Source: Rickettsia felis URRWXCal2
Lineage (GTDB): Bacteria; Pseudomonadota; Alphaproteobacteria; Rickettsiales; Rickettsiaceae
Length of the DNA: 64,000 nt
Assembly: GCA_000012145.1 (NCBI GenBank)
Contig: CP000053.1
Span: 620,001 to 684,000, forward strand
Reading direction: 5' to 3'
This document shows positions 20,761 through 29,388 of this stretch, piece by piece. A program made the position numbers and the translations under genes. The notes beneath the pieces were generated by a model. It was not told the origin of the DNA, searched no databases, and worked only from the letters and a program-made list of their open reading frames with translations. Positions within the stretch are counted from its first letter, which is position 1; each line of letters starts with the position of its first letter.

Positions 20761-21504
20761 ATGATAAATAAAGAAGATTTTGACTGTGCATTTAAAATAC
20801 TAGAACTACAAACAAATATATTAAATCTAAAGTTACAACAAGTAAAACTAGGCTATTATCGACGCAGTACAACATTAAAAGTTTTAGATTCTAAACTTTT
20901 AACACTTCTGAAAAGCATAACAAAATATAACTTTATTCCTCGTATTAATTTAGGTAATTCACTTTTAGTCGGAGAAGGAAATTTAAGCTTTTCTGTTAGC
21001 TTAATGAAAAAATTGCAACAATTACCTAGATGTATTACTTCTACATATGAAGATTATGATGATTTATCAGAAACCGCTCAATTGAATACATATAAACTTA
21101 GAAAATTTGGAATAAATGTATTACACAATATAGATGCAACTAAATTACATAAAAATTTTAATCATAATTCTTTTGATACAATAATTTTTCAATTTCCACA
21201 TTCCGGTAGTAGAGAAGAAATAAATGGTTTAAATCCAAATTATATTCTTGTCCGTGATTTTATAGTTTCTGCATCTTATGTATTAAAGAAACATGGATTG
21301 ATTCTAATTACCATAGTGGATAGCGATTTCTATAATAGTATATTTCAATTTGAAAAATTGTCACAAGAATTAAAGATATCTACCCCTATTAAATATAAAT
21401 TTGATCCAAAAGATTACCCGGAATATGTACACACTATGACTAATCAAGATGAAAGTGCAATTGAGAACTATTCTAAATTTGCTACTTGGGAATTTAAATT
21501 ATGA
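20761..21504 (+). CDS. BMT5-like (DUF2431) Rossmann methyltransferase
   Basis: A 247-residue protein of the fold that includes yeast BMT5, which methylates N3 of a uridine in 25S rRNA. It has the SAM-binding LLVGEGNLSFS at residues 68-78 and the family's FQFPHSG signature at 143-149, which corresponds to the FNFPHxG of BMT5 relatives. An acidic residue follows the second strand (TYEDYDD). The first ~60 residues are helical and not part of the fold. It overlaps the AlkB-like gene by four bases (ATGA), so translation is probably coupled. The substrate in bacteria is not known; an RNA target is inferred from the family. Confidence 0.75.
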   Translation: MINKEDFDCAFKILELQTNILNLKLQQVKLGYYRRSTTLKVLDSKLLTLLKSITKYNFIPRINLGNSLLVGEGNLSFSVSLMKKLQQLPRCITSTYEDYDDLSETAQLNTYKLRKFGINVLHNIDATKLHKNFNHNSFDTIIFQFPHSGSREEINGLNPNYILVRDFIVSASYVLKKHGLILITIVDSDFYNSIFQFEKLSQELKISTPIKYKFDPKDYPEYVHTMTNQDESAIENYSKFATWEFKL

Positions 21505-22067
21505 GTCAACTTAGTCTTTTTAATGACCAAATAATTATTTCGGGACTAAAATATATTGAGGAATATATAACAGCAGAACAAGAGGATAGGCTCATAAAAT
21601 TAATAGATAGTAGCCCCTGGATTACTGATTTAAAACGTAGAGTTCAGCATTACGGCTATAAGTATGATTATAAAAGCCGTTCTATAGAACAATCATATTA
21701 TTTAGGGCTTTTACCTAAATGGTTACAGATTGTAGCTGATGAATTTTATAAAAAGAATATTTTTAATGAAATCCCAAATCAAGTAATTGTAAATGAGTAT
21801 ATGCCAGGACAAGGTATCGCTTCCCATATAGATTGTATACCTTGCTTTTCAGATACCATATGTTCACTAAGCTTAGGGGGGAGCTGTATTATGGAATTAA
21901 CAAATGATAAAACAAAACATGCTATTTTACTTAAGCCTAGAAGTTTATTAGTTTTTAAAAATGAAGCAAGATATAAGTGGCAACACGGAATTGCAGCTAG
22001 AAAGAGTGATAATAAAATAATACGTAATAGACGTATATCTTTAACTTTTAGAAAAGCGATTTTGTAA
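21501..22067 (+). CDS. AlkB-like 2-oxoglutarate/Fe(II) dioxygenase
   Basis: A 188-residue member of the AlkB fold, which removes N-linked methyl groups from nucleic acid bases by oxidation. The Fe(II) ligands are the HxD pair His109-Asp111 (ASHID) and His162 (WQHGI). The 2-oxoglutarate-binding RX5R motif is Arg178-Arg184 (RRISLTFR). The NEYMPGQG strand (98-105) is family-typical. It is closer in style to the eukaryotic ALKBH8/ALKBH4-like short forms than to E. coli AlkB. Its start overlaps the stop of the methyltransferase gene, suggesting the two act together. The target base and polymer are unknown. Confidence 0.85.
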   Translation: MSQLSLFNDQIIISGLKYIEEYITAEQEDRLIKLIDSSPWITDLKRRVQHYGYKYDYKSRSIEQSYYLGLLPKWLQIVADEFYKKNIFNEIPNQVIVNEYMPGQGIASHIDCIPCFSDTICSLSLGGSCIMELTNDKTKHAILLKPRSLLVFKNEARYKWQHGIAARKSDNKIIRNRRISLTFRKAIL

Positions 22068-22073
22068 AAAATA

Positions 22074-22102
22074 TTGCTTATTTAGATACTGTAAGCTATT
22101 TG
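22074..22102 (+). promoter_or_regulatory. Second copy of the promoter-like segment
   Basis: TTGCTT, a 17-base spacer, then TATTTG (22097-22102), inside a segment almost identical to the one at 20659. It begins just after the AlkB-like stop and lies 30 bases before the next start, so it may drive the haem-copper oxidase-like gene and folE. Confidence 0.5.
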
Positions 22103-22131
22103 TAGATTATATTTAATATTTACCTGTAGTT

Positions 22132-23712
22132 ATGAATTCTACTAATCACTTACAAAATAATAGCTTAACTATCTCGTGGCTCAAACTCGGTATTTTATCT
22201 TTAGGGTTTGCAGGTTTATATTCGGTTATTTTGGTAGTGTTACGTACTCCTCAATTATCGAGCTTTTTTCCAAACCCGCATATTTTCAAATCTGCTTTAA
22301 TTATTCATGTTAATTTATCGGTATTAATTTGGTTGTTGTCTATTATGGCTAGTGTTTGGGGGTGTGAAACGTCATTGCGAGGAGAGGCAAAGCCTCGACG
22401 CGGCAATCTCAGGAATTTTGCACTGCTTCATGAGATTGCCACGCTCTCTACGTTCGCTCGCAATGACGTGTTTCGTCTTTACCCCAAACTCGCTTTTCTA
22501 GCTACTCTTCTAATCGCTATTTCTCCAATAGCCGGACACAACCCAGTGATGAATAATTATATACCGATGCTTGAAAATATTATCTTTATTTTGGGGTTAA
22601 GCTTATTTGGCGTTACGCTCTTATTATACGCAATAAATATCTTATATTTCTTCGATTGGATGAACTTAAATAGTCTAGTTAATTTTACAATATTATTGAC
22701 TATTATAATGTTCATTTTAAGCTTCATTTGCTTTGGATGGTCTTATAACGGTTTGCAACGCGTTATCCAAATTATTCCAATCGAGATAGAATTTTATTAT
22801 GAATTGCTTTTTTGGAGCGGAGGTCATTTACTACAATTTATCTATACTCAAATATTAATATTTATTTGGGTTGTCTTATTTCAGAAGCTAATAGGCAGAG
22901 AATTAAAATTCCAAAAATTTTATCTGTTCTTACTTTATTTGAATTTTATTTTTGGCGTTCTTATAGTTTGCGGTCATATATCTTATGATATTATTGATGG
23001 TAGTTTTAAAGAGTTTTATACAAACCATATGAAGTATCTAGGTGGTATTGCTCCTGTTTTATGTTTGGTCGGTATGGGGGTTGAATGGGTATTTCGCTGT
23101 ACCGTCATTGCGGGTGACTATAAGGAGCGTGGCAATCTCAGGATGTTTACTGAGATTGCTTCGTCAATTGCTATGCAATTTCCTCGCAATGACGATGTAA
23201 TCAAAACCACCCTTCTTTGCTCTATTACTTTATTCCTACTTGGAGGACTTATTGCAATGAATATCACAGGTATAAATGTGGTAATTCCTGCTCATTATCA
23301 CGGTTCTATAGTGGGGATTAGTATTGCTTGTATGGGGTATAGTTATTTGGGTATTGAGAGGCGTCAACGCCATTGCGAGCGACTAAAAGGAGTGCAGCAA
23401 TCTCATGAGGCAATACAAAAATTCCCGAGATTGCCGCGTCGGCACTTCGTGCCTACTCGCAATGACAATATTATTAATTTTACATTCTACCTCCTAACAT
23501 TCGGGCAGATTTTACACATATTAGGGCTGGCACTTGCCGGTGGTTACGGTGTTATGCGGAAAGATCCAAATAGTGTAATGCCAATGTCAGCTAAGCTATT
23601 AATGGGTATGATGGGCGGGGGAGGGCTTATTGCTATAGTAGGCGGCTTGATGTTTGTTTATATTTGTGGTAAAACAATGTTTTTAAAAAGTATAAAACTA
23701 GAACATGAGTAA
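22132..23712 (+). CDS. Divergent haem-copper oxidase subunit I-like protein with three in-frame palindromes
   Basis: A 526-residue polytopic membrane protein. Its histidines fall where haem-copper oxidase subunit I has its ligands: His59 for the low-spin haem, GHLLQFIY (His232, Tyr238) like the copper-site [13 protein letters not shown] (Asn298-His299) like the HH pair, and PAHYHG (His388, His390) for the two haems. One copper ligand is therefore Asn. It is not CoxA, which is present at 50636, and may be an uncharacterised oxidase- or NO reductase-like branch. Three palindromes are translated as residues ~80-112, ~324-354 and ~411-445; without them the core is about 427 residues. It overlaps folE by 8 bases. 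I am confident of the fold, not of the reaction. Confidence 0.6.
   Translation: MNSTNHLQNNSLTISWLKLGILSLGFAGLYSVILVVLRTPQLSSFFPNPHIFKSALIIHVNLSVLIWLLSIMASVWGCETSLRGEAKPRRGNLRNFALLHEIATLSTFARNDVFRLYPKLAFLATLLIAISPIAGHNPVMNNYIPMLENIIFILGLSLFGVTLLLYAINILYFFDWMNLNSLVNFTILLTIIMFILSFICFGWSYNGLQRVIQIIPIEIEFYYELLFWSGGHLLQFIYTQILIFIWVVLFQKLIGRELKFQKFYLFLLYLNFIFGVLIVCGHISYDIIDGSFKEFYTNHMKYLGGIAPVLCLVGMGVEWVFRCTVIAGDYKERGNLRMFTEIASSIAMQFPRNDDVIKTTLLCSITLFLLGGLIAMNITGINVVIPAHYHGSIVGISIACMGYSYLGIERRQRHCERLKGVQQSHEAIQKFPRLPRRHFVPTRNDNIINFTFYLLTFGQILHILGLALAGGYGVMRKDPNSVMPMSAKLLMGMMGGGGLIAIVGGLMFVYICGKTMFLKSIKLEHE
22370..22468. repeat. Family A palindrome inside a coding sequence (first of three)
   Basis: Bounded by CGTCATTGCGAGGAG and CGCTCGCAATGACG. 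Its 99 bases keep the reading frame. The translated part ([15 protein letters not shown]...) is basic and hydrophilic and lies in a loop between two membrane segments. The ends are extended by matching GAAAC/GTTTC arms. Confidence 0.88.
23103..23194. repeat. Family A palindrome inside a coding sequence (second of three)
   Basis: Bounded by CGTCATTGCGGG and TCCTCGCAATGACG. It is translated as a hydrophilic loop ([12 protein letters not shown]...) of the haem-copper oxidase-like protein. Confidence 0.88.
23362..23467. repeat. Family A palindrome inside a coding sequence (third of three)
   Basis: A diverged copy starting CGTCAACGCCATTGCGAGC and ending CTACTCGCAATGACA. It is again read in frame between two membrane segments. 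Confidence 0.85.
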
Positions 23713-24277
23713 ACCAACTAGAGAAGAAGCTAAAGAAGCGGTAAGAACGTTACTAAAATTCATTGGTGAAGATCCAACTAGAGAAGGGTTGCTTAAAACC
23801 CCTGATAGAGTGGTTAACAGCTATACGGAAATATTTTCCGGTTATGGAAAGGATGTAGCTGAAATATTAAATACAAAATTTTACGATACTTGTAATTTTC
23901 AGGATTTTATCTTACTGAAAGATATAAAATTCACCTCTTTTTGTGAACATCATATGTTACCTTTTATCGGTACGGTGGATATAGCTTATATTCCTGATAA
24001 TTGTATTGTCGGCATAAGCAAGTTAGCACGAATAGTAAATGCCTTTTCTAAAAGATTACAAATACAAGAAAAGATGACGGTACAAATAGCCGAAAGCGTA
24101 CAGGAGAATTTAAAGCCGCTTGGCGTTGCCGTTAAGATTTCTGCTTTACATAGTTGTATGTCGATGCGTGGAGTGATGCAAGATAATAGTGTTATGAACA
24201 CTATGCATTATACAGGGATATTTGCCGAGCAGCAGAAATATCGCTATGATTTTCTGAATCTTACTGCTAAAAGGTAA
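23705..24277 (+). CDS. folE: GTP cyclohydrolase I
   Basis: Converts GTP to 7,8-dihydroneopterin triphosphate, the first step of folate synthesis, in the cytoplasm. The 190-residue length is normal. The zinc site is intact: the FCEHHMLPF motif (Cys and His) and the later SCMSMRGV motif with the second Cys. [12 protein letters not shown] is also typical. The ATG lies 8 bases inside the end of the preceding membrane protein gene, implying cotranscription. It is followed by a family A palindrome. Confidence 0.96.
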   Translation: MSKPTREEAKEAVRTLLKFIGEDPTREGLLKTPDRVVNSYTEIFSGYGKDVAEILNTKFYDTCNFQDFILLKDIKFTSFCEHHMLPFIGTVDIAYIPDNCIVGISKLARIVNAFSKRLQIQEKMTVQIAESVQENLKPLGVAVKISALHSCMSMRGVMQDNSVMNTMHYTGIFAEQQKYRYDFLNLTAKR

Positions 24278-24289
24278 GTGCATGTTCAT

Positions 24290-24382
24290 CGTCATTGCGA
24301 GCGACTGAAAGGAGCGTGGCAATCTTAGGATTTTGGCATGAGATTGCTTCGTCAAAACTTACAGTTTTTCCTCGCAATGACG
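24290..24382. repeat. Palindromic repeat, family A
   Basis: CGTCATTGCGAGCGACTG to TTCCTCGCAATGACG. It fills most of the 171-base gap between folE and proS and is followed by the CACCCACGCAGGCAATG motif. Confidence 0.85.
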
Positions 24383-24448
24383 ATTAGGCACCCACGCAGG
24401 CAATGCCTTCTTGCAATAACGGAAAATACATTAAACTAAAAAAATTCT

Positions 24449-25732
24449 ATGTTATTATCAAAATATTTTTTACCTGTTTTAAAAGAAGAACCGAGTGAAG
24501 CTCAAGTAACTTCGCATAAATTAATGCTTAGAAGTGGAATGATTAGGCAACAAGCAGCAGGTATTTATACATGGCTTCCGCTTGGTTTAAAAGTACTGAA
24601 GAATATCGAGAATATAGTACGCTCAAACATGAATAAAGCGGGAGCTTTGGAAGTTCTAATGCCTTGCATTCAACCCGCACATTTATGGATGGAATCGGGA
24701 CGTTTTGATAATTACGGTAAGGAAATGCTGAAATTTCAAGATCGTCACGATAATACTTTACTATTTGGTCCTACTAACGAAGATATGATTACGGATATTT
24801 TCCGTCATAATATTAAGTCATATAAGGATTTGCCGAAAAATCTTTATCATATCCAATGGAAGTTTCGTGATGAGATTAGACCCCGTTTCGGTGTTATGAG
24901 AGGTCGGGAGTTTCTTATGAAAGATGCTTATTCTTTTGATATCAACGAAGAAAATGCCGTTAAGACCTATAATCAAATGTATCAGGCTTATATTAATACT
25001 TTTCGAGATTTAGGCGTATTTGCTATCCCCGTTATTGCCGATAACGGTCCAATCGGCGGCAATTTAAGCCATGAGTTTCATATTATCGCCGAAACCGGTG
25101 AAAGTACTATTTATTACAATAAAAGATTTAAAACTTTAAAAGATAACCCTAATATCGATGTAGAGGAAATTAAAAGCTGGTACGCAGCAGCCGAAGAAAA
25201 GCATGACGTAAATAAATTACCCATATCTGAACAAGAAATAACTAGCAGTAAAGGGATAGAAGTCGGGCATATTTTTTATATCGGCTCAAAATATTCAGTT
25301 AATATGAATGCTCTTATTAATGACGAACACGGTAAACTAACTCCTGTAGAAATGAGTTCTTACGGCATAGGTATTTCAAGGTTAGTAGCGGCTATTATAG
25401 AAGCAAATTGCAATGAGAAAGGTATTATATGGCCTTCTAACGTTGCTCCTTTTAAAGTTTCTTTAATTAATTTAAATATTCATGATAGTAAATGCGTAGA
25501 GCTGGCGGCAAAAGTTTATAAAGAGCTATCTGCTCAAAACATAGAAGTGCTATATGATGATACCGAAGCACGTGCCGGCAGTAAATTCGCAACGCACGAC
25601 CTTATCGGCTCACCTTATCAAATTATAATCGGTCCTAAAAAAGCAGCAGATGATATTGTTGAACTAAAAAACCGTAAAATCGGAGTGATTGAGGATATTG
25701 AGGTAGAAAATCTTATTCATTATATCAAATAA
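24449..25732 (+). CDS. proS: Prolyl-tRNA synthetase
   Basis: Charges tRNA-Pro. The 427-residue protein is the short alphaproteobacterial type without the large editing insertion found in E. coli ProRS. The class II motifs are present: [10 protein letters not shown] (motif 1), [18 protein letters not shown] (motif 2) and [10 protein letters not shown] (motif 3). The C-terminal anticodon-binding domain begins around residue 335 (VAPFKVSLI). ATG 24449 is the first start after the upstream palindrome. Confidence 0.96.
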
Positions 25733-25741
25733 TATAGACAG

Positions 25742-25765
25742 TGATAGTATCATATGATACTATCA
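25742..25765. promoter_or_regulatory. Perfect 24-bp palindrome, likely Phd operator
   Basis: A perfect inverted repeat with half-site TGATAGTATCAT, 31 bases before the Phd antitoxin start. It covers the place where a -35 box would lie for the TATAAT at 25779. Antitoxins of the Phd/YefM family repress their own promoters through such palindromes, so this is the probable binding site. Confidence 0.75.
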
Positions 25766-25778
25766 TAGGTATATTAAA

Positions 25779-25784
25779 TATAAT
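25779..25784 (+). promoter_or_regulatory. -10 box TATAAT of the antitoxin gene
   Basis: An exact TATAAT lies 12 bases upstream of the ATG at 25796. Transcription would start at about 25791-25793, giving a transcript that begins 3-5 bases before the start codon, close to leaderless. No Shine-Dalgarno sequence is present between them. Confidence 0.5.
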
Positions 25785-25795
25785 ACGTAAAATAT

Positions 25796-26023
25796 ATGAA
25801 TATATCTGCAACTGAGTTAAATAAAAATCCCGGAAAAATCATTGATCAAGCACTAAGAGAGCCGATAGTAATTAATAAGCAAGGTAGACCTACCGTTGTT
25901 TTAGTAGATTATGAATATTTTACTAAGCTTGAAGATGATTATTGGGGGAAAGCAGCAACAAATATTACAAAACAGCCGGAATGGTTATCAGCAAAAGAAT
26001 CAGAAAAATTTCTTAAAGGCTAA
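25796..26023 (+). CDS. Phd/YefM-family antitoxin
   Basis: A 75-residue DNA-binding antitoxin. The N-terminal NISATELNKNPGKIIDQAL (residues 2-20) and RPTVVLVDYEYF (31-42) are the Phd fold. The C-terminal tail, which would wrap its toxin, is polar. It is autoregulatory by family rule, and a perfect operator lies upstream. The stop TAA overlaps the ATG of a decayed RelE-like toxin gene by one base, the usual antitoxin-toxin order. With the toxin dead, the antitoxin survives alone, either decaying or kept as a regulator or to neutralise another toxin. Confidence 0.88.
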   Translation: MNISATELNKNPGKIIDQALREPIVINKQGRPTVVLVDYEYFTKLEDDYWGKAATNITKQPEWLSAKESEKFLKG

Positions 26024-26294
26024 TGAAAGAAATAATTTTAGAAAAAAGGGTAATAAAAAATATTAGAACGTTATCCCGAAAAGCATTAGCGTCAAATTAA
26101 AAACAAGATTCTCTCTTTAATAAATAATCCGGTACCCAATGATAGTAAATTATTAGTAGGCTACCATGATTTCTATAGGTGCGATTGGAGAATATAGAAT
26201 AATTTATCGTTTTAATGAAACTACAATTTACGTAATATTAGTTGGAAAACGTAACGATTCTGAAGTGTATAAATTATTAAAAAATATTTTCTAA
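26023..26294 (+). pseudogene. RelE/ParE-family toxin, inactivated by frameshifts
   Basis: The first 24 codons (MKEIILEKRVIKNI) read in one frame and stop. The next segment, shifted by one, gives RQIKNKILSLINN, then KLLVGYHDFYR, and meets a stop. A third frame gives GEYRIIYRFNETTIYVILVGKR to the final stop at 26292. Together these are the order of motifs of a RelE/ParE mRNA-cleaving or gyrase-targeting toxin, including the GEYRIIYR strand. At least two frame changes are needed, so it is dead. Confidence 0.85.
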
Positions 26295-26351
26295 TAAAAT
26301 GTATTGTAAGAGAAATGAGTGTATGACACAGTTGATTCACAAGAGATTAAC

Positions 26352-26558
26352 ATGAAAAATTTTATAAAATATTTATTTTTTACCGTTTTATATATAGTAG
26401 TAACAATAATAGTTGCTTATATGGTTTTGGCTCAAACTATTCCTAATGATGGGCAGTGTCATATGATGGATAGACCGCTTGTTATTCATTACATTTTAGC
26501 AGCAATTATTACCGCTTTACCGGCACTAATTTTAATATATAGTAGAAAGAAAAAGTAG
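26352..26558 (+). CDS. Small membrane protein of unknown function
   Basis: A 68-residue protein with two transmembrane segments (about 5-28 and 44-62) separated by a polar loop (NDGQCHMMDRP) and ending in SRKKK, which should lie in the cytoplasm. I take the ATG at 26352, with AGAG upstream, over the in-frame start at 26319. I do not recognise the family. It lies in a stretch of decayed sequence between the toxin-antitoxin remnant and a family B repeat that begins at its stop. Confidence 0.55.
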   Translation: MKNFIKYLFFTVLYIVVTIIVAYMVLAQTIPNDGQCHMMDRPLVIHYILAAIITALPALILIYSRKKK

Positions 26559-26559
26559 G

Positions 26560-26689
26560 TATACTCGCTGAATTTGAAAAATTGGCTATGTCGTCTTTGT
26601 AGCCCTTCGGTACGAACTATATTAATTATACGCTCCGTTCCGAGGTGCTACAGACTCCATGCTCTTTTCCAAATTGAGCTTCGTCTATC
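26560..26689. repeat. Palindromic repeat, family B copy 3
   Basis: TATACTCGCTGAATTTG to AAATTGAGCTTCGTCTA, with a diverged central part containing CCTTCGG. It fills the gap between the small membrane protein and ruvA. Confidence 0.75.
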
Positions 26690-26714
26690 AACTCTTTATT
26701 TATGAGAGGTATAT

Positions 26715-27326
26715 ATGATCGGTAAATTAAGCGGTAAGATTGATTCCCAAGGCGATGATTACATTATAATTGACGTAAATGGGGTAGGGTATCTTGTTTA
26801 TGCTTCAGGTAAAACTTTAGGTAAACTTGCTGAAGGTGAGTTTTATAAACTATTTATCGAAACCCATGTTAGAGAGGAGCATATTCATCTTTACGGTTTT
26901 CTGACTCTAGAAGAGAAAAATTTTTTTAATTTGTTACAATCAGTAAACGGTATCGGTACAAGAATGGCTTTATCTATCTTATCAAGCCTTACACCTTCAG
27001 ATATTCAAATTGCTATAAATAATGAAGATAAAAATATATTTAAAGCAATATCGGGAGTAGGGGCTAAACTTGCTGAGCGTATAGTGTTAGAGCTGAAAGG
27101 TAAAGTAGCGAAAATATCAAGCGGCTCTGTTATTATTAAAGATAGCTTAAATATTAAGAATATTACGCCCGTCGCAAGTAATGAAGTAATAAAAGCTCTA
27201 GTAAATCTAGGATTTTCTAGATTTGAAGCTCAAAACGCCGTTCAAGGCATCATTATCCAAAACCCCGAAATTTCTATTGATGAGTTAATCAAAACAGCCC
27301 TGAAAAACCGAAATGCCGGTCTCTAA
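26715..27326 (+). CDS. ruvA: Holliday junction branch migration protein RuvA
   Basis: A tetrameric Holliday junction-binding subunit of the RuvAB branch-migration motor. The 203-residue length is normal. The N-terminal OB fold starts [11 protein letters not shown]. Two helix-hairpin-helix motifs follow ([13 protein letters not shown], about residues 78-90, and [15 protein letters not shown], about 113-127). The C-terminal domain that touches RuvB ends at about 200. AGAGG lies upstream of the ATG. It is separated from ruvB by an unrelated gene, which is unusual. Confidence 0.96.
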   Translation: MIGKLSGKIDSQGDDYIIIDVNGVGYLVYASGKTLGKLAEGEFYKLFIETHVREEHIHLYGFLTLEEKNFFNLLQSVNGIGTRMALSILSSLTPSDIQIAINNEDKNIFKAISGVGAKLAERIVLELKGKVAKISSGSVIIKDSLNIKNITPVASNEVIKALVNLGFSRFEAQNAVQGIIIQNPEISIDELIKTALKNRNAGL

Positions 27327-27424
27327 ATTAAATATTAATTTATTAACATTCCCCTTACTTTTATTTAATTTTGATATATAATACATATTCAAAAGAAATA
27401 TCATTAAAATTAATAGGTAAAATT

Positions 27425-28297
27425 ATGTCAAAATTAAAAACATTTTTAGCAAGTATAAATGTTAATAAATTAATTGAGGAACTAAAAAAAGACCCAGCTA
27501 CATTAAATATCAACGATGAGGTATTACCCAATCATTTGGAAGATTTACTAGAAACTTTAAAAGGAGATGATACTGTAAAAACGCTAAAGATTGAAAGTTC
27601 TGTATGGAATTCAGCATCATTACTATCACACAACGGTATAACAGAAGAAAGTAAAATAGAATTATTGAAAGCGATACCAAAAATGAATCTAAACGCTTTA
27701 GGTTTGACCGGTCTTACTCTAAACAATAGCAATATAGATATTTTTTGTGAAGCAATCAAACATAGCAAAATTAATGAACTTGAGTTTTTTTTAGGTAGAG
27801 AAATAAGTGATGAATCAAAAGCAAAATTATTCACTTCTATAAAAAATAATAAAGCTCTTCTTAATTGTTTGGTTACGGGTCCAAATGATATGTCCTCACA
27901 AGAGAAACAAGAAAAGAAAGCATGGACAAGTCAAATTAATGAGAGAACTGATAAAAATCAGAGTATTCTAGAAGAAGTAGCACAAGTTTTAAAAGATTGG
28001 TCTGAAACGCCTAACGATTTGCATAAGGGTACAATTCATAGTTACTTAAAATTATATCAAAAGTTAAATAAAGATAGTGTTATAGAAGAGTTAGAAAAGT
28101 TAAAAGTAACTGATGCAAACTTTATTCTAGAAAACGCAGATAAACATATTAATGAGCATTTTTTTGAGATGGTGGGAATTGCAAAAGAGGTATATGCTGA
28201 TGGTTTATTTGTGCCTACTGATATAATTAGTTACATCGCATCTTGTATTGGGGATTTATCTAATATAATAAATAAATCAAGTGATATAGAATCTTAA
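27425..28297 (+). CDS. Leucine-rich-repeat-like protein inserted between ruvA and ruvB
   Basis: A 290-residue hydrophilic protein without signal peptide. The part from about residue 40 to 140 has repeating LxxLxLxx/N patterns (KTLKIESS, NALGLTGLTLNNS, NELEFF) spaced roughly 27-29 residues apart, like ribonuclease-inhibitor-type leucine-rich repeats. The remainder is helical with no known motif. ATG 27425 has AGGT upstream; the frame extends to 27371, but that part is not supported. ruvA and ruvB are adjacent in most bacteria, so this gene was gained or has moved in. Its role is unknown. Confidence 0.65.
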   Translation: MSKLKTFLASINVNKLIEELKKDPATLNINDEVLPNHLEDLLETLKGDDTVKTLKIESSVWNSASLLSHNGITEESKIELLKAIPKMNLNALGLTGLTLNNSNIDIFCEAIKHSKINELEFFLGREISDESKAKLFTSIKNNKALLNCLVTGPNDMSSQEKQEKKAWTSQINERTDKNQSILEEVAQVLKDWSETPNDLHKGTIHSYLKLYQKLNKDSVIEELEKLKVTDANFILENADKHINEHFFEMVGIAKEVYADGLFVPTDIISYIASCIGDLSNIINKSSDIES

Positions 28298-28359
28298 AAT
28301 AATTTATAGCATAAAACTATTTTTTAGCTATTATTAGTCATTATATTCGATTTAAATTA

Positions 28360-29388
28360 ATGACTAATATATTATCGCCTGAAAAAATTGAAAATGATCA
28401 AGAATTGCCGATAAGACCGTCATATTTGCAAGAATTTGTCGGTCAACAGCAGATTAAAGAGAATCTTTCGGTATTTATTAAAGCTGCAAAATCTCGGAAT
28501 GAGCATCTTGACCATACTTTATTTTACGGTCCGCCCGGTCTTGGTAAGACTACGCTTGCTAAGATTATCTCTAATGAAATCGGCGGTAATTTCAAATCCA
28601 CCTCCGGTCCTGCTATACTTAAAGCAGCTGACCTTGCTGCTATCCTAACTAATCTTGAAAAAAACGACGTATTATTTATTGATGAAATTCACCGACTAAA
28701 TACTGCGGTTGAAGAGGTTTTATATCCTGCTATGGAGGATTTTGAGCTTGATATAATTATCGGTGAAGGTCCTGCCGCAAGGTCAGTGAAAATAACCTTG
28801 CCGAAATTTACCTTAATCGGGGCTACTACACGCCTTGGGCTGCTTAGTAATCCTTTGCGTGATAGGTTCGGTATTCCTATGCGGCTTAATTTTTATAATA
28901 CTGAAGAATTGAAGAAAGTTCTAAATAGAGCGAGTAAATTATTTGATATTGATTTGACCGATTCAGGTTCGGAAGAGATAGCAAAAAGAAGTAGAGGAAC
29001 GCCAAGAATTGCATTAAGATTGCTTCGTCGTATAAGAGATTTTGCAGCAGTTGACGGTAAATCAAGAGTAGATAAAGAAATCTCTGATTTTGGGTTAAAT
29101 CGTTTGGAAGTTGATCACATAGGACTTGATAGCAACGATTATCGTTATCTAAAATTCATAGCGGATAATTATAACGGCGGTCCTGTCGGAATTGAAACGA
29201 TTGCAGCAGCCCTTTCTGAACAGCGTGATGCACTTGAAGAAACCATAGAGCCTTATCTTATACAGATAGGTTTATTACAAAGAACTCCTAGAGGTAGGGT
29301 AATCACGATTGCCGCTTTTGAGCATTTGAAAATGCCGATACCTAATCAATCACATCATCAATTTAATATTTTTAACGAGAATGAGTAA
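28360..29388 (+). CDS. ruvB: Holliday junction helicase RuvB
   Basis: The AAA+ motor that drives branch migration with RuvA. It is 342 residues, normal length. Walker [10 protein letters not shown] (about 56-64), Walker B FIDEIHR (about 106-112), sensor 1 GATTR, the arginine finger region NPLRDRFG, and the C-terminal winged helix (LQRTPRGR) are all intact. The last 8 bases overlap the start of the ABC exporter gene. Confidence 0.97.
   Translation: MTNILSPEKIENDQELPIRPSYLQEFVGQQQIKENLSVFIKAAKSRNEHLDHTLFYGPPGLGKTTLAKIISNEIGGNFKSTSGPAILKAADLAAILTNLEKNDVLFIDEIHRLNTAVEEVLYPAMEDFELDIIIGEGPAARSVKITLPKFTLIGATTRLGLLSNPLRDRFGIPMRLNFYNTEELKKVLNRASKLFDIDLTDSGSEEIAKRSRGTPRIALRLLRRIRDFAAVDGKSRVDKEISDFGLNRLEVDHIGLDSNDYRYLKFIADNYNGGPVGIETIAAALSEQRDALEETIEPYLIQIGLLQRTPRGRVITIAAFEHLKMPIPNQSHHQFNIFNENE

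Noticed and set aside
26559..26714. Riboswitch or leader RNA before ruvA
   Set aside because: The structured sequence is a family B repeat that occurs in unrelated places, so a gene-specific RNA element is not supported.
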